Source: Streptomyces antimycoticus
GTDB taxonomy: Bacteria > Actinomycetota > Actinomycetes > Streptomycetales > Streptomycetaceae
Reading direction: 5' to 3'
DNA length: 64,000 nt
Assembly (NCBI RefSeq): GCF_005405925.1
Contig: NZ_BJHV01000001.1
Coordinates: 6,262,001-6,326,000, forward strand
Under the pieces are notes generated by a model. That model was not told the DNA's origin and made no database searches. It was given only the letters and a program-made list of their open reading frames with translations. Within the stretch, counting starts at the first letter, position 1. Every line of letters starts with the position of its first letter. The translations under genes and the position numbers were made by a program. This document shows positions 40,638-49,974 of this stretch, piece by piece.

Positions 40638-43600
40638 GGCAGTTGGGGACGCCGCAGATCGGGCACGTCCGAGTAGTCCGGCGGGGTCGCGGCCGGATGC
40701 CGCTCCAGCAGATCGAGCGCCGTACGGACGGCGACCCCCAGCTGCGGAGCGCGGCCCTCCGCCCAGTCCACGGGGGAGCGCGGCGCCTCGATGTCCGGCT
40801 CCACCCCGTGGTTCTCCACCCCCCAGCCGTAGGCGTCGAACCACGCGGCGTTCATCGGCACCGTGATCGAGGTGCCATCGCCCAGGCGGTGACGGCCGGT
40901 CATCCCGACCACCCCGCCCCAGGTGCGCAGCCCCACCACCGGCCCGATGCCCTGGATCCTGAAGGCCGCGGTGATCATGTCGCCGTCGGAGGAGGTCGCC
41001 TCGTCGGCGACCGCGACGATCGGCCCGCGCGGCGCGTTGCTGGAGTACGAGACGGGCTCGGCGTTGCGGGTGAGGTCCCAGCCCATGACCTTGCGGGTGA
41101 GCTTCTCCACCACCAGCTCGCTGATATTGCCGCCCGCGTTGCCCCGGACGTCCACGATCAGCGCGGGCAGCGACATCTCGCGGCGCAGATCGCGGTTGAA
41201 CTGCGCCCACCCGGAGCCGCCCATATCGGGGATGTGCAGATAGCCGCACCGCCCGCCGCTCAACTCCCGCACCACGGCCCGGCGCTGGGCGACCCAGTCC
41301 TGGTAGCGCAGCGGCCGGTCGTCGATCAGCGGGCAGACCGCGACCCGGCGCGCCGGCCCCTCGCCGTCCGGCGGCTCGAAGGTCAGCTCCACCGTCGTGC
41401 CGCCCGCCGCCGTCAGCAGCGGGTACGGACCGGCCACCGGGTCCACCGGGCGCCCGTCGACATGGGTGAGGACGGCGCCGTCCCGGATGCCCAGACCGGC
41501 CAGCGGCGAGCGGGCCCGGGAGTCGGAGGACTCACCGGGCAGGATGCGGGCCACCGCCCACCGGCCGTCCTTGGTGCGGGTGAGGTTGGCACCCAGCAGT
41601 CCGATGGGGCGCTGGTAGTGGCGCGGGCCCTCGTTGCGGCGCGCGGCGGCGACGTAGGCGTGCGAGGTGCCCAGCTCGCCGAGGGTCTCGCGGAGCAGAT
41701 CGGCGAACTCGTCGGGCGAGGCGACCCGTTCGACCAGCGGACGGTACTGCTCGAGCACCCCGTCCCAGTCGACACCGCACATCCCGGGGTCCCAGAAGTA
41801 GTGCCGGGTGATGCGCCCGGCCTCGTCGTACGCCTGCCGCCACTCGGCCGCCGGATCGGCGGTGTGCTGGATCCGCCGCATGTCGAGGTGGACCGTGGAG
41901 TCGCTGTCGCCGGTCTCGGTGGCGGGCATCGCGCGCAGATCGCCGTCGTCGTAGGCCACCAGCCGGGTGCCGTCGCCGCTGACCGCGAACCAGTCCAGCT
42001 CACTGGTGAGTTCGGTCCGCTTGGCCTTCGCCAGGTCGAAGTGTTCCAGGGTGGGGCGGCTCGAGGTCTCGGCCGGGTTGGCGAACGTCTCGCCGAGCGC
42101 ACCCGAGATCGGCCAGCGCAGCCACACCAGTCCGCCGCCGCTGACCGGGTGCAGCGAGGAGTACTTGGAGGCGGACACCGGGAAGACCGTGACCCGGCTG
42201 GCCAGCCCCTCCACCTCGACCGTCACCGTGCCGTCGCCGTCGTCCCCGCTGTCGTCCGGGTCCAGCCCGCCCGCCGCCGGGCGTCCCTCGGGGGAGAGCG
42301 CGAAGGGCGAGGGGGTGGCGGAGGACAGCGGTACCAGATACGGACGGCAGCCCAGCGGGAAGGAGAGGTCGCCGGTGTGCACGTCGTAGACCGGGTCGAA
42401 GCCGCGCCAGGAGAGGAAGGCGAGATAGCGGCCGTCGCTGGTGAAGACCGGCTCCTCGTCCTCGAACCGCCCGTTGGTCACGTCCACTATGGTCCGGTCG
42501 GCCAGCCGTGCGATCTTGATCGAGCGCAGGGTGCGGCCTATCCCGGGATGGGACCAGGCGAGCCATGCCGAGTCGGGGGAGAAGGCCAGGTCGCCCACCG
42601 GGCCGTTGTCCGACCGGATCAGCTCGGTGACCTCGCCGTCCCCGTCGGCGGAGGTGTCCACCAGCAGCAGCCGCCCGTCGCCCGCGGCGACCGCGAGCAG
42701 GTCGCCGTCCGGCGAGGACTCCAGCTCGTGCACCCGGCCCAGCAGCCCGGCGGCCAGCCGGCGCGGCTCGCCGGGGCCGCTGGCCCGGGGGAGCTGCGCG
42801 ATCTCGATGGCGTCCTCGCCCTCCGCGTCGGTGAGGTAGGCGACGCGGCCGGTCGAGCCCAGCATCACGGGCAGCCGCACCCGGACGCCCGGGGTGTCGG
42901 CGAGGGTACGGGCGGGGCCGTCGCGGTGGGTGAGCCAGTACAGGCTGCCGCGGACGCACACCGCGCTGGCCCGGCCCGTGGTGTCCACCGACAGCGAGTC
43001 GATGTGCGAGGCGGCCGGCACCTGGTAGGGCCGCCGCCCGGTCCGCGCCCCGCCCAGCCGGATGTCCAGCTTGCGCGGCACGCCGTCCGGGCCCAGGTCG
43101 TCCACCAGCCACAGCTCGCCCGCGCACTGGTAGACCACGCGGGAGCCGTCGGTCGAGGCGTGGCGCGCGTAGAAGTCGGCGTGGTCGGTGTGGCGGCGCA
43201 GATCGGTGCCGTCGGGCAGACAGGAGTAGAGGTTGCCGATGCCCTCGTGGTCGGAGAGGAAGGCGATCCGGCCGCCGACGAACATCGCCGCGTCCAGATG
43301 GCCGTTGAGCTCCTCCGCGAGCCGGGTGCCGTGCAGCCACAGCCGCCCGGTCGCACCGCCGCGGTAGCGCTTCCAGGTGGCGGGCTCATGCGGCGGCTTG
43401 CCGGTCAGCAGCAGGGTGCGGCGCTCGCCGTCGAGGTCGGCCACCGCGATATCGGCCACCGGCCCCCAGGGCAGCCGCCCACCGGGGCTGCCGTCGGTGG
43501 GCAGCGTGTAGGCCCAGGAGAAGTGGGAGAACGGCTGCTCATGGGAGGAGACCGCGAGGATCTGGGAGACGCCGTCCTGGTCCGGCGGGGTCCAGCCGCA

Positions 43601-43918
43601 GACCTGGGCGTCCGTACTGCCCCAGTAGGTCAGCCGGCGGGCCGGGCCGCCGGCCGCGGGCACGAGATAGATCTCCGGGTCGAGGCTGCGCCAGGTGGTG
43701 AACGCGATCTGGGAGCCGTCGGGGGAGAAGCGGGCAGGTCCGACGCGCGTACGGTCCACGGTCAGCCGCCAGGCCCGTCCGGGGGGCCCACCGGGGGCGG
43801 TCAGCGGGGCGACCCACAGGTCGTCCTCGGCCGCGAAACATAGCAAGTCGCCGTGCAGATGCGGAAATCGCAGATAGGCCAGGTCGTCGTCACTTCCGTA
43901 AGGCTCCACCCCACCCAT
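40556..43918 (-). CDS. Tricorn protease homologue (S41-type)
   Basis: A 1120-residue protein with two N-terminal beta-propellers (many FSPDGSxIAF / FTSDGRYLAF / LAFSPDSAWLAW repeats, residues 1-650), a helical C1 region, a PDZ domain (about 770-860) and a C2 catalytic core. The serine-histidine pair TSHAY is at about 751 and the nucleophile in VADEATSSDGDMI at about 977, in the order of Thermoplasma tricorn (Ser745-His746 and Ser965-Asp966). Tricorn trims peptides released by the proteasome. The C-terminal tail is a Lys/Arg/Pro repeat (RKGTKPSRKGKKPTRKG). The ATG at 43918 lacks a good ribosome site; homologues begin near YLRFPHLHGD, so an internal start is possible. Confidence 0.92.
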   Translation of the reverse strand: MGGVEPYGSDDDLAYLRFPHLHGDLLCFAAEDDLWVAPLTAPGGPPGRAWRLTVDRTRVGPARFSPDGSQIAFTTWRSLDPEIYLVPAAGGPARRLTYWGSTDAQVCGWTPPDQDGVSQILAVSSHEQPFSHFSWAYTLPTDGSPGGRLPWGPVADIAVADLDGERRTLLLTGKPPHEPATWKRYRGGATGRLWLHGTRLAEELNGHLDAAMFVGGRIAFLSDHEGIGNLYSCLPDGTDLRRHTDHADFYARHASTDGSRVVYQCAGELWLVDDLGPDGVPRKLDIRLGGARTGRRPYQVPAASHIDSLSVDTTGRASAVCVRGSLYWLTHRDGPARTLADTPGVRVRLPVMLGSTGRVAYLTDAEGEDAIEIAQLPRASGPGEPRRLAAGLLGRVHELESSPDGDLLAVAAGDGRLLLVDTSADGDGEVTELIRSDNGPVGDLAFSPDSAWLAWSHPGIGRTLRSIKIARLADRTIVDVTNGRFEDEEPVFTSDGRYLAFLSWRGFDPVYDVHTGDLSFPLGCRPYLVPLSSATPSPFALSPEGRPAAGGLDPDDSGDDGDGTVTVEVEGLASRVTVFPVSASKYSSLHPVSGGGLVWLRWPISGALGETFANPAETSSRPTLEHFDLAKAKRTELTSELDWFAVSGDGTRLVAYDDGDLRAMPATETGDSDSTVHLDMRRIQHTADPAAEWRQAYDEAGRITRHYFWDPGMCGVDWDGVLEQYRPLVERVASPDEFADLLRETLGELGTSHAYVAAARRNEGPRHYQRPIGLLGANLTRTKDGRWAVARILPGESSDSRARSPLAGLGIRDGAVLTHVDGRPVDPVAGPYPLLTAAGGTTVELTFEPPDGEGPARRVAVCPLIDDRPLRYQDWVAQRRAVVRELSGGRCGYLHIPDMGGSGWAQFNRDLRREMSLPALIVDVRGNAGGNISELVVEKLTRKVMGWDLTRNAEPVSYSSNAPRGPIVAVADEATSSDGDMITAAFRIQGIGPVVGLRTWGGVVGMTGRHRLGDGTSITVPMNAAWFDAYGWGVENHGVEPDIEAPRSPVDWAEGRAPQLGVAVRTALDLLERHPAATPPDYSDVPDLRRPQLPPRKGTKPSRKGKKPTRKGSKPPRKGK

Positions 43919-43969
43919 GTTTTCGAGCTACGCCATTTGGAGCAACTCGGTTGTGACCTAGACCACGAG

Positions 43970-44029
43970 CGAAACGGTGCTGTTTCGATAGTGGCGCGCT
44001 TATGCTGGAGGAGTACGAAACCGTTTCGT
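43970..44029 (+). promoter_or_regulatory. Paired TetR operators around the tetR promoter
   Basis: Two palindromes share half-sites: CGAAAC-N6-GTTTCG (43970-43987) and ACGAAAC-C-GTTTCGT (44015-44029). A TATGCT -10 (44001-44006) lies between them. This is likely autoregulation by the downstream TetR. Confidence 0.65.
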
Positions 44030-44049
44030 TCGGAGGGAGGCGACACACC

Positions 44050-44667
44050 ATGCCGGCCATGGACCAGGCAACGGAGGACCCGGACACCGCCCGGGTGCGT
44101 CGCAGCCGACTCTCCCCCGAGCGTGAGCGGGAGTTGTACGAGGCGGTGGTGGAGCTGCTCGGCGAGGTCGGGTACGACGGCCTGACGATGGACGCCGTCG
44201 CGACCCGTACGCACTCCAGCAAGGCCACGCTCTACCGCCAGTGGAAAGGCAAGCCGCAGCTGGTCGCGACCGCGCTGCGGCACACCAAGCCCGTTCTGCT
44301 CGAGGGTGTCGACACCGGAACGCTCCGCGGGGATCTGCAGGAGATCGTGCGGTGCTCGGAGAGCGCCCGGGAGCGGGACGCCGCGCTGATGAGGGGACTC
44401 GCCCACGCAAGCCACGACAACCCGGACCTTCATGAGGCCCTGCGAGAGTTGTTGATCTATCCCGAGATCGACGCGCTCAACGCGCTGCTGAGGCGCGCCG
44501 TCGACCGCGGCGAAATCGCCCCGGACCGGCCCGCCTTGAACTTCGTCGTGCACATGGTGTGCGGCGCGTTCATCGCCCGACCGCTCGTCGACGGTCAGCA
44601 GCCGGACCAGACGTATCTCCTGGACTACATCGACGCCGTGATCCTCCCCGCGCTCGGCGCCGCGTAG
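44050..44667 (+). CDS. TetR-family repressor
   Basis: A 205-residue TetR protein. The helix-turn-helix occupies LYEAVVELLGEVGYDGLTMDAVATRTHSSKATLYRQWKGKPQLVATAL (residues about 27-74). The C-terminal ligand domain is helical, with ALNFVVHMVCGAFIARPLVDGQQPD typical of TetR_C_16-like domains. The ATG at 44050 is used because GGAGGGAGG lies upstream, while the earlier in-frame ATG overlaps the operator. It sits immediately upstream of an MMPL exporter, which it probably controls. Confidence 0.9.
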   Translation: MPAMDQATEDPDTARVRRSRLSPERERELYEAVVELLGEVGYDGLTMDAVATRTHSSKATLYRQWKGKPQLVATALRHTKPVLLEGVDTGTLRGDLQEIVRCSESARERDAALMRGLAHASHDNPDLHEALRELLIYPEIDALNALLRRAVDRGEIAPDRPALNFVVHMVCGAFIARPLVDGQQPDQTYLLDYIDAVILPALGAA

Positions 44668-44717
44668 CCCTTCCCTCCTCTCCCCTTCCCTCCCCCAGCC
44701 CCCTCCCTGTTCTCCCC
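44668..44717 (+). other. Polypyrimidine tract
   Basis: About 50 bases made of C and T except for three purines, immediately after the tetR stop codon. It is part of the 150-base gap before the MMPL gene. No promoter motif is obvious in the gap. Confidence 0.6.
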
Positions 44718-44817
44718 GCACAACCACATAAGGCCCCGACCGGCGCGCCGCTCTCGTCGCCGGCTCGGTTACCCATCCCTGCCCAGTGCCATCCAACCGA
44801 CGGGAGCAACTCTTCTC

Positions 44818-47061
44818 GTGGCCACCTTCCTTTATAAACTCGGCCGGTTCGCCTTCCGGCGACGCGGCTTCGTCGCCCTGATATGGGTGGCGCTGCTCGC
44901 GGTCGCGGGCGTCGGCGCCGCCACCGCCTCACAGCCCGCCAACGACAGCTTCTCCATCCCCGGCACCGAGGCCCAGAAGGCATTCGACCTGCTGGAACAG
45001 CGGTTCCCCGGAGGTAACGCGGACGGCGCCACCGCCCGTGTGGTCTTCCGCGCCCCGAGCGGCGAGAAGATGACCGACCCGGACAACAAGGCGGTGGTCA
45101 CCAAGACCGTCGCCGACCTGAAGGCCAGCTCGCCGCAGGTCGCCTCGGTCGCCGACCCCTACCGGGCCCGGGCCGTCAGCAAGGACGGCTCCACGGCGTA
45201 CATCCTGACCAGCTACAAGGTCAATTCCATGGAGCTGAAGGACCCCGCCAAGGACGGTCTGAAGGAGGCGGGGGAGAAGGCCGAGAAGTCGGGCCTGACG
45301 GTGCAGATCGGCGGTGACGCGCTGCAGGAGATGCCGGAGACCGGATCGACCGAGATCATCGGCATCGCGATCTCCGCGGTCGTCCTCGCCATCACCTTCG
45401 GCTCGCTGGTGGCCGCCGGACTGCCGCTGATGACCGCGCTCATCGGCGTCGGCATCGGCATCTCGTCGATCACCGCGCTCGCCACCACCCTGGGGCTGTC
45501 CACCACCACCTCGACACTGGCGATGATGATCGGCCTCGCGGTCGGTATCGACTACGCGCTGTTCATCGTCTCCCGCTACCGCGCGGAGCTGGCCGAGGGG
45601 CGGGACCGGGAGGAAGCCGCCGGACGTGCCGTGGGCACCGCGGGCTCCGCGGTCGTTTTCGCCGGCCTTACGGTGGTCATCGCGCTGGTCGGCCTCGCCG
45701 TCGTCAACATCCCGATGCTGACCAAGATGGGCTTCGCCGCGGCCGGTACGGTCGTCATCGCCGTCCTCATCGCGATCAGCCTCATCCCGGCGGTGCTGGG
45801 CTTCGCGGGCAAGCGGGTGTTCGGGCGCAGGGCGCGCCGGCGGCTGGAGGAGCGCCTTGCGGCGGGTCCGGACGCCTCCGCCGAGGAGAAGCCCAATATG
45901 GGCACCCGCTGGGCGCGTTTCGTGCTGCGCCGCCCGCTGATGGTGCTTCTGGTCGCCGTGCTCGGCCTCGGTGCGGCCGCGGTGCCCGCCGTCAGCCTGG
46001 AGCTCGGCCTGCCGGACGACGGCTCGCAGCCGGTCAGCAGCCAGAAGCGCCAGGCGTACGACGCGATCTCCGACGGCTTCGGCCCCGGCTACAACGGTCC
46101 GCTGATGGTGGTCGTCGACGCCAAGGGCAGCGATGACGCCAAGGGCGCGGCCGAGCAGGTCCGTAAGACCATCACCGGCCTGGACGGTGTGGCCGGGGTC
46201 AGTCCGGCCACGTTCAACAAGGCCGGTGACACCGCGACGCTCACCGTCATCTCCAAGTACAAGCCGAGCAGCATCGACACCGAGAACCTGGTCGGGGACA
46301 TCCGGGACGAGGCGAGCGGCTTCAAGGCCGACACCGGCGCCGAGGTGCTGGTGACCGGCCAGACGGGGATGAACATCGACATCTCGCAGAAGCTCAACGA
46401 CGCGCTGGTGCCCTATCTGGTGCTCGTCGTCGGACTGGCCTTCCTGCTGCTGATGGTCGTCTTCCGGTCCGTCCTGGTCCCGCTCAAGGCGGCGCTCGGC
46501 TTCCTGCTCTCCGTCGTCGCGGCGCTCGGCGCGGTGGTCGCGGTCTTCCAGTGGGGCTGGCTGGCGGATGTGTTCGGTGTCGAGGAGACCGGTCCGATCA
46601 TGAGCATGATGCCGATCTTCATGATCGGTGTGGTGTTCGGTCTGGCGATGGACTACGAGGTCTTCCTGGTGACCCGGATGCGGGAGGCGTACGTCCACGG
46701 CGAGCGCCCCGGCCAGGCCGTCGTCACCGGCTTCCGGCACGGCGCCCGGGTGGTCACCGCGGCCGCGGTCATCATGATCAGCGTCTTCGCCGGGTTCATC
46801 GGCTCGTCCGAGTCGATGATCAAGATGATCGGCTTCGGCCTCGCCACCGCCGTCCTCTTCGACGCCTTCGTGGTCCGTATGGCCATCGTCCCGGCGGTTC
46901 TGGCGCTGCTCGGCAAGGCGGCCTGGTGGCTCCCGCGCTGGCTGGACCGCACGCTGCCCAACGTGGACGTGGAGGGTGAGGGCCTGCGCAAGCAGCTCGA
47001 GGCGACCCCCGCGGCCCAGCAGCACGACTCCGACCCGGACGCCGAGCTGACCCGCGTCTGA
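44818..47061 (+). CDS. MMPL family RND transporter
   Basis: A 747-residue protein with the MmpL layout. Helix 1 is at residues 18-37. A periplasmic domain runs to about 175, followed by five or six helices with GSTEIIGIAISAVVLAITFGSLVAAG and MMIGLAVGIDYALFIVSRYRAELAEG (the GxDY proton-relay motif). A second periplasmic domain and helices then carry IFMIGVVFGLAMDYEVFLVTRMREAYVHG. The C-terminus is a short charged tail. Such exporters move lipids or antibiotics by proton motive force. The GTG start has GGGAG upstream. Paired with the TetR gene, it is probably drug- or lipid-inducible. Confidence 0.92.
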   Translation: MATFLYKLGRFAFRRRGFVALIWVALLAVAGVGAATASQPANDSFSIPGTEAQKAFDLLEQRFPGGNADGATARVVFRAPSGEKMTDPDNKAVVTKTVADLKASSPQVASVADPYRARAVSKDGSTAYILTSYKVNSMELKDPAKDGLKEAGEKAEKSGLTVQIGGDALQEMPETGSTEIIGIAISAVVLAITFGSLVAAGLPLMTALIGVGIGISSITALATTLGLSTTTSTLAMMIGLAVGIDYALFIVSRYRAELAEGRDREEAAGRAVGTAGSAVVFAGLTVVIALVGLAVVNIPMLTKMGFAAAGTVVIAVLIAISLIPAVLGFAGKRVFGRRARRRLEERLAAGPDASAEEKPNMGTRWARFVLRRPLMVLLVAVLGLGAAAVPAVSLELGLPDDGSQPVSSQKRQAYDAISDGFGPGYNGPLMVVVDAKGSDDAKGAAEQVRKTITGLDGVAGVSPATFNKAGDTATLTVISKYKPSSIDTENLVGDIRDEASGFKADTGAEVLVTGQTGMNIDISQKLNDALVPYLVLVVGLAFLLLMVVFRSVLVPLKAALGFLLSVVAALGAVVAVFQWGWLADVFGVEETGPIMSMMPIFMIGVVFGLAMDYEVFLVTRMREAYVHGERPGQAVVTGFRHGARVVTAAAVIMISVFAGFIGSSESMIKMIGFGLATAVLFDAFVVRMAIVPAVLALLGKAAWWLPRWLDRTLPNVDVEGEGLRKQLEATPAAQQHDSDPDAELTRV

Positions 47062-47103
47062 TCTGCGTCTGAACCGCGTCTGACGCCGGCGTTACGTTCC
47101 GGC

Positions 47104-47141
47104 CCGACGGCGGCCTTCCGATCCGGGGAGGCCGCCGTCGG
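47104..47141. terminator. Terminator after the MMPL gene
   Basis: A perfect 13-pair stem (CCGACGGCGGCCT with its complement) closes a 12-base loop, 43 bases after the MMPL stop. Confidence 0.85.
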
Positions 47142-47187
47142 CATGTGGACCGGCGGGATTCCGCCCGATTCCGCGATGACGGCGCTC

Positions 47188-47218
47188 TTGCGAACGACTT
47201 GCAGGTACGGGCTACCAT
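47188..47218 (+). promoter_or_regulatory. Nur-like box and promoter of the Ni/Co transporter
   Basis: TTGCGA-N5-TTGCAG (47188-47204) matches the nickel-uptake regulator box TTGCAA-N5-TTGCAA of Streptomyces (recalled consensus) at 10 of 12 half-site positions. The first half doubles as a -35, 19 bases before TACCAT (47213-47218). Nickel repression of the transporter is predicted. Confidence 0.55.
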
Positions 47219-47255
47219 CGGGCCGATAGCAGCAGCTCAGGAGCGGAGTCCCGCC

Positions 47256-48410
47256 ATGCATGTGCCCGACGGATTCATCGACGCGCCGGTGTCGGCGGTG
47301 ACCGGTGTGGTCGCCGCCGGGGCCGTCGCGGTCAGTTTGCGCGGTGCCCGGCGGGAGCTCGACGAGCGGACCGCGCCGCTGGCCGGGCTGGTGGCGGCGT
47401 TCATCTTCGCCGTGCAGATGCTCAACTTCCCCGTCGCCGCCGGGACCAGCGGGCATCTGCTGGGCGGGGCGCTGGCCGCGATACTCGTGGGGCCGTATAC
47501 GGGGGTGTTGTGCGTCTCCGTGGTGCTGCTGATGCAGGGCGTCCTGTTCGCCGATGGCGGCCTTACGGCGCTCGGCGTCAACATCACGGATATGGCCCTG
47601 GTCACCACGGTCGTGGCGTACGCGATCTTCCGCACGATCGTGAAGCTGGCCCCGCATCGCCGCCGTACGGTCACCGTCGCGTCCTTCGTGGCGGCGCTGG
47701 TCTCCGTACCGGCCGCGGCGGTGGCCTTCACGGCGATCTACGCGCTCGGCGGCACGGCCGATGTGGCGATCGGCAAGGTCTTCGCGGCGATGGTCGGGGT
47801 GCATGTGCTGATCGGCATCGGCGAGGCGGCGATCACCGCGCTGACCGTCGGTGCCGTCGTGGCCGTACGGCCGGATCTGGTCTACGGGGCGCGGGGCGTG
47901 ACCGCGCCTCCGCTGGAGATCCGCAACAGCCCGCTGGCTCCGGCCGCGCCGGGAGCGGTGGCCCGGGCCGGGGCTCCGGCGGCCGAACCCTCGACGGCGA
48001 CCTCCGAGACGCCCGTGACCTCCGAAGCCCCCGCCGCCGAGACCTCCGAGACTCGCGAGCCCGCCGCGACCCGTGAGCCTGCGGCCGTGCCGCAGCGGTC
48101 GGCGCGGCGCGTGTGGTTCGCCGGGCTCGCGGCCGCGCTGCTGTGCGCCGGGGTCGTGAGCTTCTACGCCTCCGCCAGCCCCGACGGGCTGGAGAAGGTC
48201 GCCCATGACAAGGGGATCGACGCGAAGGAGGAGGACCACGCCGCCAAGGACTCCCCGCTCGCCGATTACGGCGTCAAGGACGTCTCCGACGCCCGGCTCT
48301 CCGGCGGGCTCGCCGGGGTGATCGGGGTGGGCGCCACACTCGCCGTCGGGTCCGGGGTCTTCATCGTCGTGCGGCGGCGCCGGGTGACGGCCGAGAGCGG
48401 GCGGAGCTGA
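47256..48410 (+). CDS. cbiM: Energy-coupling factor Ni/Co transporter S-component, fused CbiM-CbiN
   Basis: A 384-residue protein. Residues 1-210 are CbiM/NikM, beginning with the metal-binding N-terminus MHVPDGFID (His2), with 6-7 helices including VAAGTSGHLLGGALAAILVGPYTGVL and GVNITDMALV. A Glu/Thr/Ala/Pro linker follows. The C-terminal part is CbiN/NikN-like: one helix (VWFAGLAAALLCAGVVSFYAS), the PDGLEKVAHDKG motif and a second helix. It recognises Ni2+ or Co2+ and works with the CbiQ and CbiO genes that follow. Ni and Co cannot be separated by eye; the Nur-like box favours nickel. Confidence 0.9.
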   Translation: MHVPDGFIDAPVSAVTGVVAAGAVAVSLRGARRELDERTAPLAGLVAAFIFAVQMLNFPVAAGTSGHLLGGALAAILVGPYTGVLCVSVVLLMQGVLFADGGLTALGVNITDMALVTTVVAYAIFRTIVKLAPHRRRTVTVASFVAALVSVPAAAVAFTAIYALGGTADVAIGKVFAAMVGVHVLIGIGEAAITALTVGAVVAVRPDLVYGARGVTAPPLEIRNSPLAPAAPGAVARAGAPAAEPSTATSETPVTSEAPAAETSETREPAATREPAAVPQRSARRVWFAGLAAALLCAGVVSFYASASPDGLEKVAHDKGIDAKEEDHAAKDSPLADYGVKDVSDARLSGGLAGVIGVGATLAVGSGVFIVVRRRRVTAESGRS

Positions 48411-48412
48411 CG

Positions 48413-49177
48413 ATGGGCGCGGGACACGCGCACAAGCTCTACCGGGAGGGCCGGTCGCCGGTCCACGCCCTCCCGCCGCACTGCAAGATCGCCGCCGTCT
48501 TCTGCTTCGTCCTCGTCGTCGTCTCCACGCCCCGCGAGGCCGTCTGGGCCTTCGGGGCGTACGCGCTGCTGCTGGCCGGGGTGGCGGCGGCGGCCCGGAT
48601 ACCGGCCGGGTATCTGCTGCGGCGGCTGCTGATCGAGATCCCGTTCGTGGCCTTCGCCGTGCTGATGCCGTTCATCGCGGAGGGCCCGCGGGTGGCGGTG
48701 CTGGGGATGTCACTCAGCGAGTCCGGGCTGTGGAGCGCCTGGAACATCCTCGCCAAGGGCACCCTCGGCGTCGCCGCCTCCGTCCTCCTGGCCTCCACGA
48801 CCGAGCTGCGCGCCCTGCTGCTGGGGCTGCAGCGGCTGCGGATGCCCTCATTGCTGGTGCAGATCGCCTCGTTCATGATCCGCTACGGGGACGTCATCTC
48901 CGATGAGATGCGCCGGATGCGGATCGCCCGCCAGTCACGCGGGTTCGAGGCGAGCGGGGTGCGTCACTGGGGCGTGCTCGCCTCGTCGGCCGGGGCGCTG
49001 TTCATCCGCTCGTACGAACGGGGCGAACGGGTCCACCTGGCGATGGTCAGCCGGGGCTATACGGGGACCATGCCGGTGATCGACGATGTGACGGCGTCCC
49101 GTGCCCAGTGGATGCACGCCGCCGCCCTCCCGCTGACCGCGCTGGCGGTCTGCCTGACCGGATGGATGCTCCCATGA
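48413..49177 (+). CDS. cbiQ: ECF transporter transmembrane T-component CbiQ
   Basis: A 254-residue membrane protein that couples the S-component to the ATPase. About five or six helices are visible (IAAVFCFVLVVVSTP, AVWAFGAYALLLAGVAAAA and others). The cytoplasmic coupling helices contain RIARQSRGFEASGVRHW (the A-R-G-type motif) and the second SYERGERVHLAMVSRGYTGTMP. It starts three bases after cbiM and overlaps cbiO by four bases (ATGA), a tight operon. Confidence 0.92.
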   Translation: MGAGHAHKLYREGRSPVHALPPHCKIAAVFCFVLVVVSTPREAVWAFGAYALLLAGVAAAARIPAGYLLRRLLIEIPFVAFAVLMPFIAEGPRVAVLGMSLSESGLWSAWNILAKGTLGVAASVLLASTTELRALLLGLQRLRMPSLLVQIASFMIRYGDVISDEMRRMRIARQSRGFEASGVRHWGVLASSAGALFIRSYERGERVHLAMVSRGYTGTMPVIDDVTASRAQWMHAAALPLTALAVCLTGWMLP

Positions 49178-49965
49178 CCGACCCCGCCACCACCCCGCCG
49201 TCCCTCCAGGTGGCCGGTCTGGCCTATGCGTACCCCGACGGCCATCAGGCCCTCTTCGGCGTCGATCTGACCGTGGCCCGCGGTGAGCGCGTCGCGCTGC
49301 TCGGCCCCAACGGTGCGGGCAAGACCACGCTGGTGCTGCACCTCAACGGCATCCTTACGGCGGGCGCCGGGACCGTCACGGTCGCGGGGCTGCCCGTGGC
49401 GAAGGCGCATCTGGCCGAGATCCGCCGCCGGGTGGGCATCGTCTTCCAGGACCCGGACGACCAGCTCTTCATGCCGACCGTGCGCGAGGACGTGGCCTTC
49501 GGCCCGGCCGCGGCCGGACTGCGCGGCCCGGAGCTGGAGGAGCGGGTGCGCCGCGCCCTGGAGCGGGTCGGGATGGCGGAGTTCGCCGACCGGCCGCCCC
49601 ACCACCTCTCCTTCGGGCAGCGCCGGCGGGTGGCCGTGGCGACCGTGCTGGCCATGGAGCCGGAGATCCTGGTCCTGGACGAGCCCTCCTCCAACCTCGA
49701 CCCGGCCTCGCGCCGCGAACTCGCCGACATCCTGCGCTCCCTGGAGGTGACCGTGCTGATGGTCACCCACGATCTGCCGTACGCACTGGAGCTGTGCCCG
49801 CGCTCGGTGGTGCTCAGCGGCGGGGTGATCGCGGCGGACGGCGGGACGCAGGAGCTGCTGTGCGACGAGGAGCTGATGCGCGAGCACCGGCTGGAGCTCC
49901 CCTTCGGCTTCGACCCCCGCTCGGTGACGGTGCCGGTGTTTCCGGTGGGACGAGGGCGCCGGTGA
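49174..49965 (+). CDS. cbiO: ECF transporter ATPase CbiO
   Basis: A 263-residue ABC ATPase. Walker A GPNGAGKTTL (residues about 43-52), Q-loop FQDPDDQLFMPTVREDVAFGP, signature LSFGQRRRVAVATVLAM (variant LSFGQ), Walker B ILVLDEPSSNLDP and switch His in LMVTHDLPYALEL. It powers nickel/cobalt uptake through CbiQ and CbiMN, and is the last gene of the operon. Confidence 0.95.
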   Translation: MTDPATTPPSLQVAGLAYAYPDGHQALFGVDLTVARGERVALLGPNGAGKTTLVLHLNGILTAGAGTVTVAGLPVAKAHLAEIRRRVGIVFQDPDDQLFMPTVREDVAFGPAAAGLRGPELEERVRRALERVGMAEFADRPPHHLSFGQRRRVAVATVLAMEPEILVLDEPSSNLDPASRRELADILRSLEVTVLMVTHDLPYALELCPRSVVLSGGVIAADGGTQELLCDEELMREHRLELPFGFDPRSVTVPVFPVGRGRR

Positions 49966-49974
49966 GGTAGGTGG

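Noticed and set aside
47040..47256. Cobalamin riboswitch upstream of cbiM
   Set aside because: No B12-box-like sequence or suitable leader length is visible; a terminator and a Nur-like box fill the gap.
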